64,000 nucleotides of DNA. It comes from Liolophura sinensis (Eukaryota > Mollusca > Polyplacophora > Chitonida > Chitonidae). Location: contig NC_088300.1 in NCBI RefSeq assembly GCF_032854445.1, positions 14,975,191-15,039,190 of the forward strand. The letters are read 5' to 3'. A model generated the notes under the pieces. That model saw only the letters and a list, made by a program, of their open reading frames with translations, did no database searches and had not been told where the DNA came from. Each line of letters opens with the position of its first letter. Within the stretch, counting starts at the first letter, position 1. Of this stretch, positions 21,136 to 32,800 are shown one piece after another. The position numbers and the translations under genes were made by a program.

Positions 21136-22965
21136 TCACCATTGCCCGCGTGTCTACAGAGGTCTCAAAAACCTGGTCACACACCAGTCTCAATCACCTG
21201 CTGACACACCAGTCTCAATCACCTGGTGACACACCAGTCTTAATCACCTGATGACTCACCCGTCTTAATCACCTGGCGACACACCAGTCTCAATCACCTG
21301 TTGACTCACCAGTCTCAATCACCTGCTGACACACCAGTCTCAATCACCTGCTGACTCACCAGTCTCATTCACCTGGTGACTCACCAGTCTCAATCACCTG
21401 CTGACACACCAGTCTCAATCACCTGGTGACACACCAGTCTCAATCACCTGCTGACACACCAGTCTTAATCACCTGGTGACTCACCAGTCTCATCCACCTG
21501 GTGACTCACCAGTCTCAATCACCTGCTGACACACCAGTCTCAGTCAACTGGTTACACACCAGTCTCAATCACCTGGTGACTCACCAGTCTCAATCACCTG
21601 CTGACACACCAGTCTCAATCACCTGCTGACTCACCAGTCTCAATCAACTGGTCACACACCAGTCTCAATCACCTCACGACACATCAATCTCAATCCCCTG
21701 GACAAACCAATCTCAATCACCTGGTGACACACCAGTCTCAATCACCTGGTGACACACCAGTCTCAATCACCTGGTGACTCACCAGTCTCAATCACCTGGT
21801 GACTCACCAGTCTCCATCACGTGGTCACTCACCAGTCTCAATCACCTGGTGACACACCAGTCTCAATCACCTGCTGACACACCAGTCTTAATCACCTGGT
21901 GACACACCAGTCTCAATCACCTCACGACACATCAGTCTCAATCCCCTGGACACACCAGTCTCAATCACCTGGTGACACACCAGTCTCAATCCCCTGGACA
22001 CACCAGTCTCAATCACCTGGTGACACACCAGTCTCAATCACCTGGTGACTCACCCATCTTAATCACCTAGTGACACACCAGTCTCAATCACCTCACGACA
22101 CATCAGTCTCAATCCTCTGGACAAACCAGTCTTAATCACCTGGTGACTCACCAGTCTTAATCACCTGGTGACACACCAGTCTCAATCACCTACTGACACA
22201 CCAGTCTCAATCACCTGGTGACTCATCAGTCTCATTCACCTGGTGACTCACCAGTCTCAATCACCTGTTGACTCACCAGTCTCAATCACCTGGTGGCACA
22301 CCAGTCTTAATCACCTGGTGACTCACCAGTCTTAATCACCTGGTCACACACCAGTCTCAATCACCTGGTCACACACCAGTCTCAATCACCTGGTCACACA
22401 CCAGTCTCAATCAACTCACAACACATCAGTCTCAATCCCCTGGACACACCAGACTTAATCACCTGGTGACACACCAGTCTCAATCACCTGGTGACACACC
22501 AGTCTCAATCCCTTGGACATACCAGTCTTAATCACCTGGTGACACACCAGTCACAATCAACTCACAACACATCAGTCTCAATCCCCTGGACACACCAGTT
22601 TTAATCACCTGGTGACTCACCAGTCTCCATCACCTGTTGACTCACCAGTCTCAATCATCTGGTGATACACCAGTCCCAATCACCTGGTGACTCACCAGTC
22701 TCAATCACCTGGTGATACACCAGTCTCAATCACCTGGTGACTCACCAGTCTTAATTACCTGGTGAGACACCACTCTCAATCACCTGGTGATTCACCAGTC
22801 TTAATCACCTGGTGACACATTGGTCTCAATCACCTGGTGACTCACCAGCCTTAATCACCTGGTGACACACCAGTCTCAATCACCTGGTGACTCACCAGTC
22901 TTAATCACCTGGTGACACACCAGTCTCAATCACCTGCTGACACACCAGTCTCATTCTCCTAATGA
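21136..22965. repeat. 25-bp minisatellite
   Basis: About 73 copies of CACACCAGTCTCAATCACCTGGTGA-type units (25 bp). Position variants GGTG/GCTG, CACA/CTCA and CTCAAT/CTTAAT are shuffled between copies. Shorter variant units (CACGACACATCAGTCTCAAT, CCCCTGGACACACC) recur several times in blocks, so segments have been re-duplicated. It ends where the 72-bp array begins. Confidence 0.97.
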
Positions 22966-22984
22966 CACATGCATGTAGATCCTT

Positions 22985-25900
22985 ATCTTCAGAGGTGGTG
23001 TCAAACTCTACACTCTACTCAGGTATCTCTCGAGTTCTTCTATCTCATGGAGGCTCTCCATATTCAGGTGCCACAGATATTCCTTCCTGTCCAGGTATCA
23101 TGGGAGTTTTTCCATCTCCTGGAGGCTCTCCATATTCATGTGCCACAGATTTTCCTTCCTGCCCAGGTATCATTGGAGTTTTGCCATCTCCTGAAGGCTC
23201 TGTATATTCAGGTGCCACGGATATTCCTTCCTGCCCAGGTATCATTGGAGTTTTTCCATCACCTGGAGGCTCTCCATATTCAGGTGCCACAGATATTCCT
23301 TCCTGTCCAGGTAGCATTGGGGTTTTTCCATCTCCTGAAGGCTCTCCATATTCAGGTGCCACAGATATTCCATCCTGTCCAGGTATCATTGGAGTTTTTC
23401 CATCACCCGGAGGCTCTCCATATTCAGGTGCCACATACATTCCTTCCTACCCAGGTATCATTGGAGTTTTTCCATCTCCTGGAGGCTCTCCATATTCAGG
23501 TGCCACATACATTCCTTCCTGCCCAGGTATCATTGAAGTTTTTCCATCTCCTGGAGGCTCTCCATATTCAGGTGCCACAAATATTCCTTCCTGCCCAGAT
23601 ATCATTTGAGTTTTTCCATTACCTGGGGGCTCTCCATATTCAGGTGCCACAGATTTTCCTTCCTGCCCAGGTATCATTGGAGTTTTTCCATCTCCTGAAG
23701 GCTCTGTATATTCAGGTGCCACAGATATTCCTTCCTGCTCGTGTATCATTGGAGTTTTTCCATCTCCTGGAGGCTCTCCATATTCATGTGCCACAGATTT
23801 TCCTTCCTGCCCAGGTATCATTGAAGTTTTTCCATCACGTGAAGGCTCTCCATATTCAGGTGCCACAGATATTCCTTCCTGTCCAGGTAGCATTGGAGCT
23901 TTTCCATTACCTGAAGGCTCTCCATATTCAGGTGCCACAGATATTCCTTCCTGTCCAGGTATCATGGGAGTTTTTCCATCTCCTGGAGGCTCTTCATATT
24001 CATGTGCCACAGATTTTCCTTCCTGCCCAGGTATCATTGGAGTTTTGCCATCTCCTGAAGGCTCTGTATATTCAGGTGCCACAGATATTCCTTCCTGCCC
24101 AGGTATCATTGGAGTTTTTCCATCACCTGGAGGCTCTCCATATTCAGGTGCCACAGATATTCCTTCCTGTCCAGGTAGCATTGGGGTTTTTCCATCTCCT
24201 GAAGGCTCTCCATATTCAGGTGCCACATACATTCCTTCCTGTCCAGGTATCATTGGAGTTTTTCCATCTCCTGGAGGCTCTCCATATTCAGGTGCCACAT
24301 ACATTCCTTCCTGCCCAGGTATCATTGGAGTTTTTCCATCTCCTGGAGGCTCTCCATATTCAGGTGCCACAAATATTCCTTCCTGCCCAGATATCATTTG
24401 AGTTTTTCCATCTCCTGGTGGCTCTCCATATTCATGTGCCACAGATTTTCCTTCCTGCCCAGGTATCATTGGAGTTTTGCCATCTCCTGAAGGCTCTGTA
24501 TATTCAGGTGCCACAGATATTCCTTCCTGCCCAGGTATCATTGGAGTTTTTCCATCACCTGGAGGCTCTCCATATTCAGGTGCCACAGATATTCCTTCCT
24601 GTCCAGGTAGCATTGGGGTTTTTCCATCTCCTAAAGGCTCTCCATATTCAGGTGCCACAGATATTCCATCCTGTCCAGGTATCATTGGAGTTTTTCCATC
24701 ACCCGGAGGCTCTCCATATTCAGGTGCCACATACATTCCTTCCTGCCCAGGTATCATTGGAGTTTTTCCATCTCCTGGAGGCTCTCCATATTCAGGTGCC
24801 ACATACATTCCTTCCTGCCCAGGTATCATTGGAGTTTTTCCATCACCTGGAGGCTCTCCATATTCAGGTGCCACAAATATTCCTTCCTGCCCAGATATCA
24901 TTTGAGTTTTTCCATTACCTGGGGGCTCTCCATATTCAGGTGCCACAGATTTTCCTTCCTGCCCAGGTATCATTGGAGTTTTTCCATCTCCTGAAGGCTC
25001 TCCATATTCAGGTGCCACAGATATTCCTTCCTGCTCATGTATCATTGGAGTTTTTCCATCTCCTGAAGGCTCTCCATATTCATGTGCCACAGATTTTCCT
25101 TCCTGCCCAGGTATCATTGAAGTTTTTCCATCACGTGAAGGCTCTCCATATTCAGGTGCCACAGATATTCCTTCCTGTCCAGGTAGCATTGGAGCTTTTC
25201 CATTACCTGAAGGCTCTCCATATTCAGGTGCCACATACATTCCCTCCTGCCCAGGTATCATTGAAGTTTTTCCATCTCCTGAAGGCTCTCCATATTCAGG
25301 TGCCACATATATTCCATCCTGTCCAGGTAGCATTGGAGTTTTTCCATCTCCTGAAGGCTCTCCATATTCAGGTGCCACAGATATTCCTTCCTGTCCAGGT
25401 ATCATTGGAGCTTTTCCATCACCTGAAGGCTCTCCATATTCAGGTGCCACATACATTCCTTCCTGCCCAGGTATCATTGGAGTTTTTCCATCACCTGAAG
25501 GCTCTCCATATTCAGGTGCCACATACATTCCTTCCTGTCCAGGTATCATTGAAGTTTTTCCATCACCTGGAGGCTCTCCATATTCAGGTGCCACATACAT
25601 TCCTTCCTGTCCAGGTATTATTGAAGTTTTTCCATCACCTGGAGGCTCTCCATATTCAGGTGCCACAGATATTCCATCCTGTCCAGGTATCATTGGAGTT
25701 TTTCCATCACCTGGAGGCTCTCCATATTCAGGTGCCACAGATATTCCTTCCTGTCCAGGTATCATTGGAGTTTTTCCATCACCTGGAGGCTCTCCATATT
25801 CAGGTGCCACATACATTCCTTCCTGTCCAGGTATCATTGAAGTTTTTCCATCACCTGGAGGCTCTCCATATTCAGGTGCCACAGATATTCCTTCCTGTCC

Positions 25901-27430
25901 AGGTATCATTGAAGTTTTTCCATCACCTGGAGGCTCTCCATATTCAGGTGCCACAAATATTCCATCCTGTCCAGGTATCATTGGAGTTTTTCCATTACCT
26001 GGAGGCTCTCCATATTCAGGTGCCACAGATATTCCTTCCTGTCCAGGTATCATTGGAGTTTTTCCATCTCCTGGAGGCTCTCCATATTCAGGTGCCACAA
26101 ATATTCCTTCCTGCCCAGATATCATTTGAGTTTTTCCATTACCTGGGGGCTCTCCATATTCAGGTGCCACAGATTTTCCTTCCTGCCCAGGTATCATTGG
26201 AGTTTTTCCATCTCCTGAAGGCTCTCCATATTCAGGTGCCACAGATATTCCTTCCTGCTCATGTATCATTGGAGTTTTTCCATCTCCTGAAGGCTCTCCA
26301 TATTCATGTGCCACAGATTTTCCTTCCTGTCCAGGTATCATTGAAGTTTTTCCATCACGTGAAGGCTCTCCATATTCAGGTGCCTGTCCAGGTAGCATTG
26401 GAGCTTTTCCATTACCTGAAGGCTCTCCATATTCAGGTGCCACATACATTCCCTCCTGCCCAGGTATCATTGAAGTTTTTCCATCTCCTGAAGGCTCTCC
26501 ATATTCAGGTGCCACAGATATTCCATCCTGTCCAGGTAGCATTTTAGTTTTTCCATCTCCTGAAGGCTCTCCATATTCAGGTGCCACAGATATTCCTTCC
26601 TGTCCAGGTATCATTGGAGCTTTTCCATCACCTGAAGGCTCTCCATATTCAGGTGCCACATACATTCCTTCCTGCCCAGGTATCATTGGAGTTTTTCCAT
26701 CAGGTGAAGGCTCTCCATATTCAGGTGCCACATACATTCCTTCCTGTCCAGGTATCATTGAAGTTTTTCCATCACCTGGAGGCTCTCCATATTCAGGTGC
26801 CACATACATTCCTTCCTGTCCAGGTATCATTGAAGTTTTTCCATCACCTGGAGGCTCTCCATATTCAGGTGCCACAGATATTCCATCCTGTCCAGGTATC
26901 ATTGGAGCTTTTCCATCACCTGGAGGCTCTCCATATCCAGATGCCACAGATATTCCTTCCTGCCCAGATATCATTGGAGCTTTTCCATTACCTGAAGGCT
27001 CTCCATATTCAGGTGCCACAGATATTCCCTCCTGCCCAGATATCATTGGAGCTTTTCCATTACCTGAAGGCTCTCCATATTCAGGAGCCACATACATTCC
27101 TTCCTGCCCAGGTATCACTGAAGTTTTTCCATCACGTGAAGGCTCTCCATATTCAGGTGCCACAAATATTCCTTCCTGTCCAGGTATCATTGGAGATTTT
27201 TCATCTCCTGGAGGCTCTCCATATTCAGTTAACACAGATATCTTTCTGTCCAGGTATCATTGGACATATTCCATCTCCTGGAGGCTCTCCATATTCAGGT
27301 CCACATATCTTCCTTCGTGGGAGTTTTTCCATCTCCCGAAGGCTCTCTATCTTCATGTGCCACAGATATTCCTTTCTGTCAGGTATCAGTGGTATCACCA
27401 TTTTCAGGTGTCATGGGCATTCCTTGTTTT
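22985..27430. repeat. 72-bp tandem array, open on both strands
   Basis: About 60 copies of a 72-bp unit beginning GGCTCTCCATATTCAGGTGC and continuing through TTCCTTCCTGTCCAGGTATC. 72 is a multiple of three, so frames are kept: a 1,192-residue ORF on the plus strand and a 1,262-residue ORF on the minus strand (27235-23447) with 24-residue periods. The minus unit reads GDGKTPMIPGQEGISVAPEY plus GEPP; the plus unit is LPVQVSLEFFHHLEALHIQ-like. Blocks of several units recur, so segments have been re-amplified. I list it as repeat because no start context is visible, but see the findings. Confidence 0.95.
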
Positions 27431-27439
27431 CCAGGTATC

Positions 27440-27595
27440 ACTGGAGTGTTTTCACACCTTCTGGCTTTTTACTCCTTATGGTCGTGGGTTTCTCCCCGGC
27501 TCTGCTTTTTTCTCCGACCACAATGCTGACCACCGTGGTATAGATGAAATATTCTTCTGTAGTGCGAAAAACATCAATCAAATAAAATAAATACT
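27440..27595 (+). mobile_element. SINE family B inserted in the 72-bp array
   Basis: Body 'CTTATGGTCGTGGGTTTCTC', CGACCACAATGCTGACCACC, TAGATGAAATATTCTTCTGT, CATCAATCAAATAAAATAAAT. Array-like sequence (ATCACAGATATTCCGTCCTG) resumes directly after it, so the SINE split the array's end. Confidence 0.85.
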
Positions 27596-27616
27596 CCTTC
27601 TGTGGGCTCTTCAACT

Positions 27617-28048
27617 TCATGTATCACAGATATTCCGTCCTGTCCAGGTATCAGTGGAGTTATTTCCATCTTCGTTGTCTTCAGGTGACAAACCATTCCT
27701 TCCTGCCCAGCTTCCAGTGTTTGCTAAAACCGGATTAACGTCAAGGGCAACAAGGTCTTCATTAGTTCCATGGCGTACCATTTGTGGGATGTCTTTGGGT
27801 TCACTGACTTGCGTGAATTTCTCATTAGTAAGAATATATAGGTGAAATTCGGGAAAGACATTTATCAACACTGTATGTGTATTCCAATGGAGACAAAGTG
27901 TGTACCCCTTTTCTCGGATCTCTTCTTCTGTGAACACAACCTTATGCGGAAGTTGTTCATTTAAGAACAATATATGTCAGGTTTGCTTCTTCGCATTCAG
28001 TTGCAAGATGGTATTTTTAAGTAGATCCCAAGTGCTGGGACTGTCAAA
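27617..28048 (-). pseudogene. Antisense protein-like ORF joined to decayed 72-bp repeats
   Basis: Read on the minus strand, a CTATCTATCTGCAG acceptor-like site at 28049 is followed by an open frame: FDSPSTWDLLKNTILQLNAK, KKQT, one TGA (about 27,977), then about 115 residues including VVFTEEEIREKGYTLCLHWN, INVFPEFHLYILTNEKFTQV and SEPKDIPQMVRHGTNEDLVA. Its end (GSWAGRNGLSPEDNEDGNN, then TDTWTGRN) resembles the PGQEG...APEYGEPPGDGK unit of the array. The composition looks like real protein but I recognise no family. The in-frame stop and missing ATG point to a pseudogene or an exon of an unrecognised nested gene. Confidence 0.4.
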
Positions 28049-28059
28049 CTGCAGATAGA

Positions 28060-28650
28060 TAGTTTAATGTCCCATGAATCGATTCCGACCATTTAAAGCG
28101 TCGAAAACGGAAGAAAAACGGTAGAATTTGCTGATCAAACATCAGAAAATCTACTCCACTAAGATCGAGCAACCGTTGTCCTTGTGACGTCATGGCGGTA
28201 CATTCACTGCAGGCATGTGAGTACAATACGGATCACAGGAGACAATCGCCATTGTTTCACAACTGATTTCGAGATTATTCCGTGCCCAAGTGTGGGTTTG
28301 CGAGTGCAGTAACACAGAAACGCAGAATACTGTAAAGTTACATGCATGGCCTAACAAAACACAGATTGAGAAAATATGGACAAGATCTCATCAACACCCT
28401 TCGATTAGGACTCGATCGTAGTCGTGCGAGACTTTCTAATTCAATCAGGTCTATCCACTACAAGCAAATACCGAACGGCCAGGCTTACCTCAAAATGAAG
28501 CCAAAGGAAAAAGAAAGTCCAAATTTCACTCCTGGTATGCCAAATTTCTTGCTTGCTTTGTTAAAACAGTGCAAACCTCACCGATGGGCTGCCGTGCACG
28601 TGCGTCCGTTTACCGGACCCCGGACAAAATTTAAATTGGCATTTCTATGA
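28060..28650. other. CRE-like site and possible THAP-like remnant
   Basis: TGTGACGTCATGGCGG at about 28,185 combines a CREB/ATF site with a YY1-like motif. Downstream on the plus strand, pieces reading CGFASAVTQKRR and, in another frame, KLHAWPNKTQIEKIW resemble the C...H-x-x-P...W layout of a THAP zinc finger, but frames break and the cysteine pattern is incomplete. This could be a fossil DNA transposon or chance. Confidence 0.2.
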
Positions 28651-29796
28651 GTTACCTACCAATCGCTGTTTCCATTCAAGTCTTATTTATTTTACCGGTG
28701 ATAATCTAAAGATTAGCTCGATTGTAACTTATACCAGTCTTAAACAAACGACTGTTCTCGTCACTGCAACTCACAAACCGTGCCAAATTCTCCACGTGTA
28801 CTACCATCATTCCGCGGATGTCCAATTCGTGTCAGACAAACCTGATAGGGGCACGTTTATGTCATCTACGTTGACCGGTATGTGAGAAAAAAATGGTCAT
28901 CGTATTGCCCAGTCGCTATGCTTGTACACGCTTTTCAAGGATCTATAATGCAACTCCGTTGTCTGTCAAAACATTTGTTCTAAAACTGTTTTACTTATAT
29001 GACTTTCAGGATTTTAATTAAGAAGTGTACACGTAGGGGTAATTATAGATTAGGTCATACCGCGGCTTCTGGAAAAGCATATAGTGGATAGTGGATTCGT
29101 CAGTGTTTTGCAGGACTTTCAATACATAATCCCAGGGGCTCCGCGGCCGACAAAGATAGGCTGACGGTCCAATTTTAATGTGTTTTTGTTACGTTGAACT
29201 AATTAAAACAATATTTTTGTAACATCCAGTTTACATAGTAACGTAGCATAAATACTGTGTCTAGAGAACATTCAGTGTGAAAATAAAGGCGCTGGCTTTA
29301 AGCAAGCATAGGCATTGAGAAGAATACGTTTTGAAAATAGGGATACTTTTAAGTTTTAATAGTTATCCTGACTTGAAGAGCAATATGCCAAGGGCCTCTG
29401 TTGTAAATGGCAATGAACAGGATGTCCAGAATCTCTGTCGCTATGGTTAATAATTGTGTCTAATTCGGTTTCCCCCTGGGCTAAGGGAGGTATATTCATC
29501 GTTCAGTAACATCGCCACGTTGAATGTATATGTGTATAATAGTTGCAGTCGAAGCGCAAATAAGATACATACATGTATTTTGGTTAACGGCAACTTATGA
29601 ACTAGCATTTTCGCCATCACCGAAAACTGTTGAGTACTTCTCTTTGCATGCATGAATACCTCCGAATTTATTATTTTTTATACATTCTTCGTTCTTTAGG
29701 GGTTTGTGTTGAATGTTGTTTTGGAAATCTGTCTTGTGTTTATTGACTCGGGTTGTTATGGTTGACGGCTGGTATCCGAATGTCTGTTTCGATGCC

Positions 29797-29880
29797 TAGT
29801 TCCATATGGTGGAGTCTCTTCATGTTCCGGCGTCACAGACGCTCCTTCCTGTCCAGGTACAATCTTAACGTTCATAGAAG
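29797..29880 (-). repeat. Stray diverged copy of the 72-bp unit
   Basis: The minus strand reads PGQEGASVTPEHEETPP, one recognisable copy of the 72-bp array's 24-residue unit, about 2 kb beyond the array. It shares CTTCCTGTCCAGGTA on the plus strand. Several differences from the consensus fall in third codon positions of the minus frame, others change amino acids. Confidence 0.6.
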
Positions 29881-32800
29881 CCAGCACTTAGTTTTTGACC
29901 TTCATGTCCTATGGGGCTCTTTCAGTCTTCGGGATTTATTCCACTGCGGTCACCAATTGTCCTTTAGTACATCAATGACGGTTGTTGACAAGAAGTTTAC
30001 AGAACTGCATGACTCCAAAACTCTGAAATCATTGAAAGTAAATGTTATGATTTGACTAGAAATAAAATACGGATAGTAGGAGAATGTAATCATTCAGCCT
30101 TTCCAGGAATCGTTGTTATCCAACAGATGGGATCCAGATATCCAGTTTTTGTCAATGGTTCACTGCATTTTATTTAATTCAAGACATCACTATTTTCATT
30201 TCCAATAGTGTCCATGTATCCTCAATCAGTGTTTCATATTGGTGTCTTATTTGACTTTGTATTAAAATCGCGCTGGTTTGCTTCAAACGGTTATCGTTAT
30301 CTGTTAATGTTTTCCTGCAAGGCTGCTGTATAATATGGTTTCAGTTGGTTAGATTACATCCAGTTGTATTACAGAACTTCTGCATTCGGATATTACGTCA
30401 GAACGATGTGGGATTGCCTTTGGCACTGATAAGTAAAGTCACAAGCCTTGTATTTTTACTATCAGCTGACATGTGGCCATTGAAGATTTGACTTGTGTTA
30501 GATTTCTGAAATGTCAGTGGCATTTAATGGGTGTTGATCATAGCTGAGGTCAGGTTATAGCGCGAGATGATGTGTTAGTCTGGGTATTGATAAGCCTGAG
30601 GTGGGCTGCCGAGTACAGTTTCTCGTCTGTTAGAACTTCTGCCGTAGAATCTTGGCCCAGTCTGCAATCTATGGATCAAACGTGAACCAGCCGACTGTCA
30701 CATACAAGTATTTTCTCTTAATGCTCTCCTGTTTATGATGGTGTAATGGGCTTTATCAGGCGCTTTCTGTGTAGATTAATACTGACATGTCCGCTGGGTA
30801 CCAGATGCCTGTGGAGAGACCCCCCTTCCCCCCAAACCCCCACCACCAGTACTGCTTGTCCCTGGCCTCCACACATCTGAGTGCTTCCCTTCCTCTCCCC
30901 TCTTTGATTTAGACAGGGTTTGAAATCTGCCAGCTTTCTACATGGCGTTTGTTACTAATCGTGTGTTTGTACCACTGGCTATGAATAAGGAGTGTCTCTT
31001 TGAGAGGGCTCTGTGATAGCAGCATCAGCATACCTGGCTTATGCCTGTAGACCTTGCCTTCTCTCTAAACACATCAATTACCTGCTACTTAGCCACTTTA
31101 ACCCTGTGCCTAATTAAAGGCCTACAGTTCTACTTAACATTCGGTACTAAAAGCCGTATCAATTACATAACTTAAGAAGCTAAGGTATTTTTTCTTACTG
31201 GATTTCTTGCTTGACCCCAGCTGCCGTAACACTCATGCTTGTATCATGTATGTACTAATACAAAATAATAACCATCTTTGAAACGGTCGGTTTTCAGTGT
31301 AAAAAAAACATCTCGTGACAGTTTGCAAAGGAAACACGGCGTAAAGTACTTGTTGTACCCTCCACTTATTGTCAAAGCAAAGTGTATATCTACATGGCTT
31401 GTTGCCTCTGAAGCTAGGGGCAAACATGTGTGAGTTGAGGATGATTTTTTCACGCAGCGGTTTTATAAAGCAGGAGATATTGTGAAATCATCGTGGTTTG
31501 TCTTGAAATGTTCGCGTCATCTGTTCAATAGAAACCTCGTGTCTGAAGTCCACTAGTATACCTTAGGCAGTTCTAGATCTACACTGTACAGTTCTAATTG
31601 TTGGTATGATATAAGATTCTGAGAGAACAAAGAGTTACATCCGCTATCTGTTCAGTTTAAAGATATGGAAATCAGATGGAAGTTTACCTTGGAGTTCATC
31701 TAAAGCACTGAATTTCAATGTTTCAAATTAGTAATTCTTAGTCCCGACTTTGGTGGTTAGACACATTTCAATTCTTCATTTTAGAGGTTGTCATGGTAAC
31801 CTGCTTGCTATTCACGTTTCATTGATCACTTACACATGTGTGTGTGTTTTTTTTTCAAACTTGCCAAGCCCAAAAAAATCGCTTTTGTTGATACATACAT
31901 ATCCATTATAGTGATATTATGACCATAAATTGCCATGGTAAAAATGTTGCAGTATCTGCATGGATTTTATTCTTGACTTCAGTATCGTGGTGTAAACAAC
32001 TGTGTCTGTTTGAGACACGAAATTTTCCAGACTTTGTTTGCTTTAAGAAATGTATGTCATTCTAGCATATTATAAGTGCACTTGAACGCTTCTAGACTTA
32101 TAACATGAGTAACAGGAGAGTGTGTGTGTTCAGGGGAGACAACCGTAATAGTGTTACTTCCATTTGCATTTTAGACTCGCACTTTACGTGAGACAGATGG
32201 GAAGAAATTGCAAGCTTCTGTATCAATAGAAATAAATTATGCTCTGCTTGCACGCAATATCATTTTAGCACATTGTGTGTTTTTTTCCCCCCAAAGGTGT
32301 TGACATCTTTATTACCAAAAGAAACTTACATGACGTTTGTTTATCTAAATAATTAAGACGATTCTGCAAACAAACGCTTTCATCAAGGGAACACCTGCAG
32401 CACTTAGCAGCCTGTTTTTATTCGGATGAACACTGGTTTTACGGGTAGAAATCCGGAGATCTGTTTCTTTCTTCGAGTGGATTTCGTGGTGTTCAGTGCT
32501 ATTGTTATTTTTCTGTCTGGAACACGAAGCAAACGTTAAACTGTAACAAATTCTAGCCACCACAAAGCGCTGTCACATCAGAGAAATGTATAAAGTTCCC
32601 TGTGTGTTTATGAGAGATTTTCACTCATCGCCCTTTACAAGGTTGTCCATAGCCAAGGGTTATCGGGCACCTGCTCTTCCTTGTTGTCGAGCATCCCTAC
32701 ATGTTTGTGTTGACAAGAGAGTGGAACTATTTGACGTGGTCATTGGGAAGCAAACAGAGAGTTTGTTGAGGTTAGTTACTGTCTGTACATTCCACAGTTT

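Noticed and set aside
22969-26547. 1,192-residue plus-strand ORF across the 72-bp array as a gene
   Set aside because: Openness follows from a stop-free 72-bp unit; the start lies in the array edge, the product has no recognisable domain, and it lies inside an intron of the receptor kinase on the same strand with a frame ending in the array.
21136-27430. CRISPR-like array
   Set aside because: Units are contiguous without unique spacers, and the genome is eukaryotic.
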